Translations under genes and position numbers: made by a program | In this document: in pieces, positions 6,012 through 7,162 of the stretch | Layout of the letters: each line of letters opens with the position of its first letter | Numbering within the stretch: the stretch's first letter is position 1 | The notes under the pieces: model-generated | The model's database searches: none | What the model was told of the DNA's origin: nothing | The model's input: the letters and a program-made list of their open reading frames with translations, nothing else | NCBI GenBank assembly: GCA_951800675.1 | Contig: CATOKC010000152.1 | Location: 1-7,162 of the forward strand | Source of the DNA: an uncultured Oscillibacter sp. | GTDB lineage: Bacteria > Bacillota_A > Clostridia > Oscillospirales > Oscillospiraceae | Length of the DNA: 7,162 nt | Reading direction: 5' to 3'

Positions 6012-6713
6012 TCAGCCCTCGGTTTCCCCGGAGGACCAGACATAGCCGATGCCATAGACGGTTTTTAGAAACTGGGGCTTGGAGGGGTTCTCCTCCAGCT
6101 TCCCTCGAAGGCGCTTCACCGTCACGGACAGGGCGTTTTCGTCCACGTACTCCGCCCCGTCGGTCCAAACCCGGTCCACCAGCAGCTCCCGGGGCAGAGT
6201 CCGGCCCCGGTTTTCCACCAGAATGCGGAGGAGCTTCTGCTCCGTCTTGCTCAGGTCGATGAGCCGTCCGCCCCGGCGGAACTCCATGCGGTCAAAATCG
6301 AAGGCAAACGCTCCCAGGACCAGCGGTCCCTCTCCGCCCCGGCAGACGGCCCCCGTCCGGCGGAGCTGGGCGTTGACCCGGGCCCGGAGCACCGCCAGGG
6401 AGAAGGGCTTTGTCACATAGTCGTCGGCCCCGGATTCCAGGCCCGCCACGATATCCGTCTCCATATCGTTGGCGGTAAGCAGGATGACGGGGACATAGCC
6501 GGACCCGGCCCGGAACTTCCGGAGGAAGTCCAGTCCGCTGCCGTCGGGGAGGTTCACGTCCAGCACCAGCAGGTCAAAGCCCCCCGCCTCCAGGGCGGCC
6601 CGGGCGGCAGAGAGCGTCCGGCACAGGACCAGCTCCGCCTCCGGGCTCCGCAGGGCCAGGCACAGCCCGTCTCCTAAAGCCTGGTCATCCTCCACAATCA
6701 GAATTCGCTTCAC
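6012..6713 (-). CDS. OmpR/PhoB-family response regulator
   Basis: This 233-residue DNA-binding regulator pairs with the following kinase. The receiver domain (1-120) has the acidic pocket EDD (8-10), phosphoacceptor D52 in LLVLDVNLPDGSG, T80 in LLTAND and K102 in YVTKPF. The C-terminal winged helix (about 134-231) includes LSKTEQKLLRILVENRGR, then DENALSVTVKRLRGKLE as the recognition helix region, and ends in TVYGIGYVW. This is the BceR/VanR-like flavour of the family. The start is a GTG at 6713 with an AAAGGAGG (6720-6727) 6 bases upstream; this site lies in the 37-bp gap after prfC. No separate promoter or terminator is visible in that gap, so transcription from prfC is likely. Target genes are not identifiable here. 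Confidence 0.95.
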   Translation of the reverse strand: MKRILIVEDDQALGDGLCLALRSPEAELVLCRTLSAARAALEAGGFDLLVLDVNLPDGSGLDFLRKFRAGSGYVPVILLTANDMETDIVAGLESGADDYVTKPFSLAVLRARVNAQLRRTGAVCRGGEGPLVLGAFAFDFDRMEFRRGGRLIDLSKTEQKLLRILVENRGRTLPRELLVDRVWTDGAEYVDENALSVTVKRLRGKLEENPSKPQFLKTVYGIGYVWSSGETEG

Positions 6714-6750
6714 GCCGCCCCTCCTTTCCGCCGCCCGGTCTCCGGCTTTT

Positions 6751-7162
6751 TTAAGACACGCTCAAAGCGTCCTCCAGCACCAAGCCGGGGTTGTGCTTGG
6801 TCAAAAAGCCCACGGACCACTCGCCGCCAAAGGCCACCAGCAGCCGGTCCTTGAAATCCTCCAGCACCGCCGCACCGGTGCACAGGACCAGCTCGTCGGG
6901 CTTCACGGGGCACTCGGTGATGAGCCGCAGGTGGTCGTAGGGCAGACCCTCCATGTAGAGCTCCACGCCGTACTCCGCCTTCATGCGGTATTGGAACACG
7001 TCGAACTGCAAGGTGCCCACGACTCCCACCACGACCTCCTCCATGCCGCCGCCGGGGCGCTTGAAGATCTGGATGGCGCCCTCCTGGGCAATCTGCTCCG
7101 TGCCCTTGATGAACTGCTTGCGCTTCATGGTGTCCTTGGGGCTGACCCGCATAAAGTGCTCC
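6751..7162 (-). CDS. prfC: Peptide chain release factor 3, C-terminal part
   Basis: RF3 is a translational GTPase that removes RF1 and RF2 from the ribosome after peptide release. Only the last 136 residues are in view; the GTPase domain lies beyond the window edge, so the gene is partial and not broken. The visible part is the RF3-specific C-terminal domain: EHFMRVSPKDTMKRKQF, then EQIAQEGAIQIFKRPG, VVVGVVGTLQFDVFQYRMK and LPYDHLRLI. These match the family order, in which 'EGAIQxF' and 'GxLQFxVxxYRxxxEY' are typical. An internal ATG at 7152 is not the start. The stop TAA (6751-6753) is followed by a short gap with AAAAAAGCC but no clear hairpin, so read-through into the two-component genes is plausible. 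Confidence 0.93.
   Translation of the reverse strand, partial: EHFMRVSPKDTMKRKQFIKGTEQIAQEGAIQIFKRPGGGMEEVVVGVVGTLQFDVFQYRMKAEYGVELYMEGLPYDHLRLITECPVKPDELVLCTGAAVLEDFKDRLLVAFGGEWSVGFLTKHNPGLVLEDALSVS

Noticed and set aside
6714..6750. Terminator or promoter between prfC and the response regulator
   Set aside because: The 37-bp gap contains an A-run and the ribosome binding site, but no hairpin and no paired -35/-10 boxes.

Overview
The window is GC-rich bacterial DNA, densely packed with genes. Its features suggest a gut-type Clostridia, probably the Oscillospiraceae (Flavonifractor, Oscillibacter or Lawsonibacter-like). The evidence is strong AGGAGG-type ribosome binding sites, frequent GTG starts, a split threonine/serine exporter pair, a FatA-type acyl-ACP thioesterase, an SLH-domain exported protein, and a high G+C bias that creates many long shadow reading frames. 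The placement is inferred from gene style, not from a database match.

Plus strand, 1-2234: a tight run of four genes. It holds the 3' end of a probable suppressor-of-fused (SUFU) domain protein, the two halves of a split ThrE/YjjP-YjjB-type threonine/serine exporter, and an acyl-ACP thioesterase. The gaps are 3, 10 and 23 bp, so co-transcription is likely. Plus strand, 2235-3778: a 104-bp gap holds a good sigma-A-type promoter (TTGACG, 17 bp, TACAAT) and a perfect 8-bp hairpin in the predicted 5' leader. They precede a 479-residue exported protein with a signal peptide, three SLH-like repeats, a beta-rich LolA/DUF6612-like region and a striking C-terminal tail, GGADGPTSIF. That tail matches a motif I know from the membrane beta subunit of sodium-translocating decarboxylases.

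At 3791-3822 a strong hairpin lies between convergent genes. It is followed by a T-run only on the minus-strand reading, so it mainly terminates the minus-strand operon. Minus strand, 7162 down to 3824: prfC (peptide release factor 3, 3' part only), an OmpR-type response regulator, a short one-membrane-segment histidine kinase, rimM and trmD. Gaps are 37 bp, 3 bp, 23 bp and a GTGA overlap, so one transcript could carry all five. A signalling pair is thus placed between translation genes, and the usual rpsP and rplS partners of rimM-trmD are not adjacent.

I see no tRNA, rRNA, CRISPR array, insertion sequence or phage gene. No gene-free stretch exceeds about 105 bp. The most unusual items are the decarboxylase-like tail on the SLH protein, the leader hairpin before it, the two-component pair inside a translation operon, and active-site variation in the thioesterase and in TrmD.
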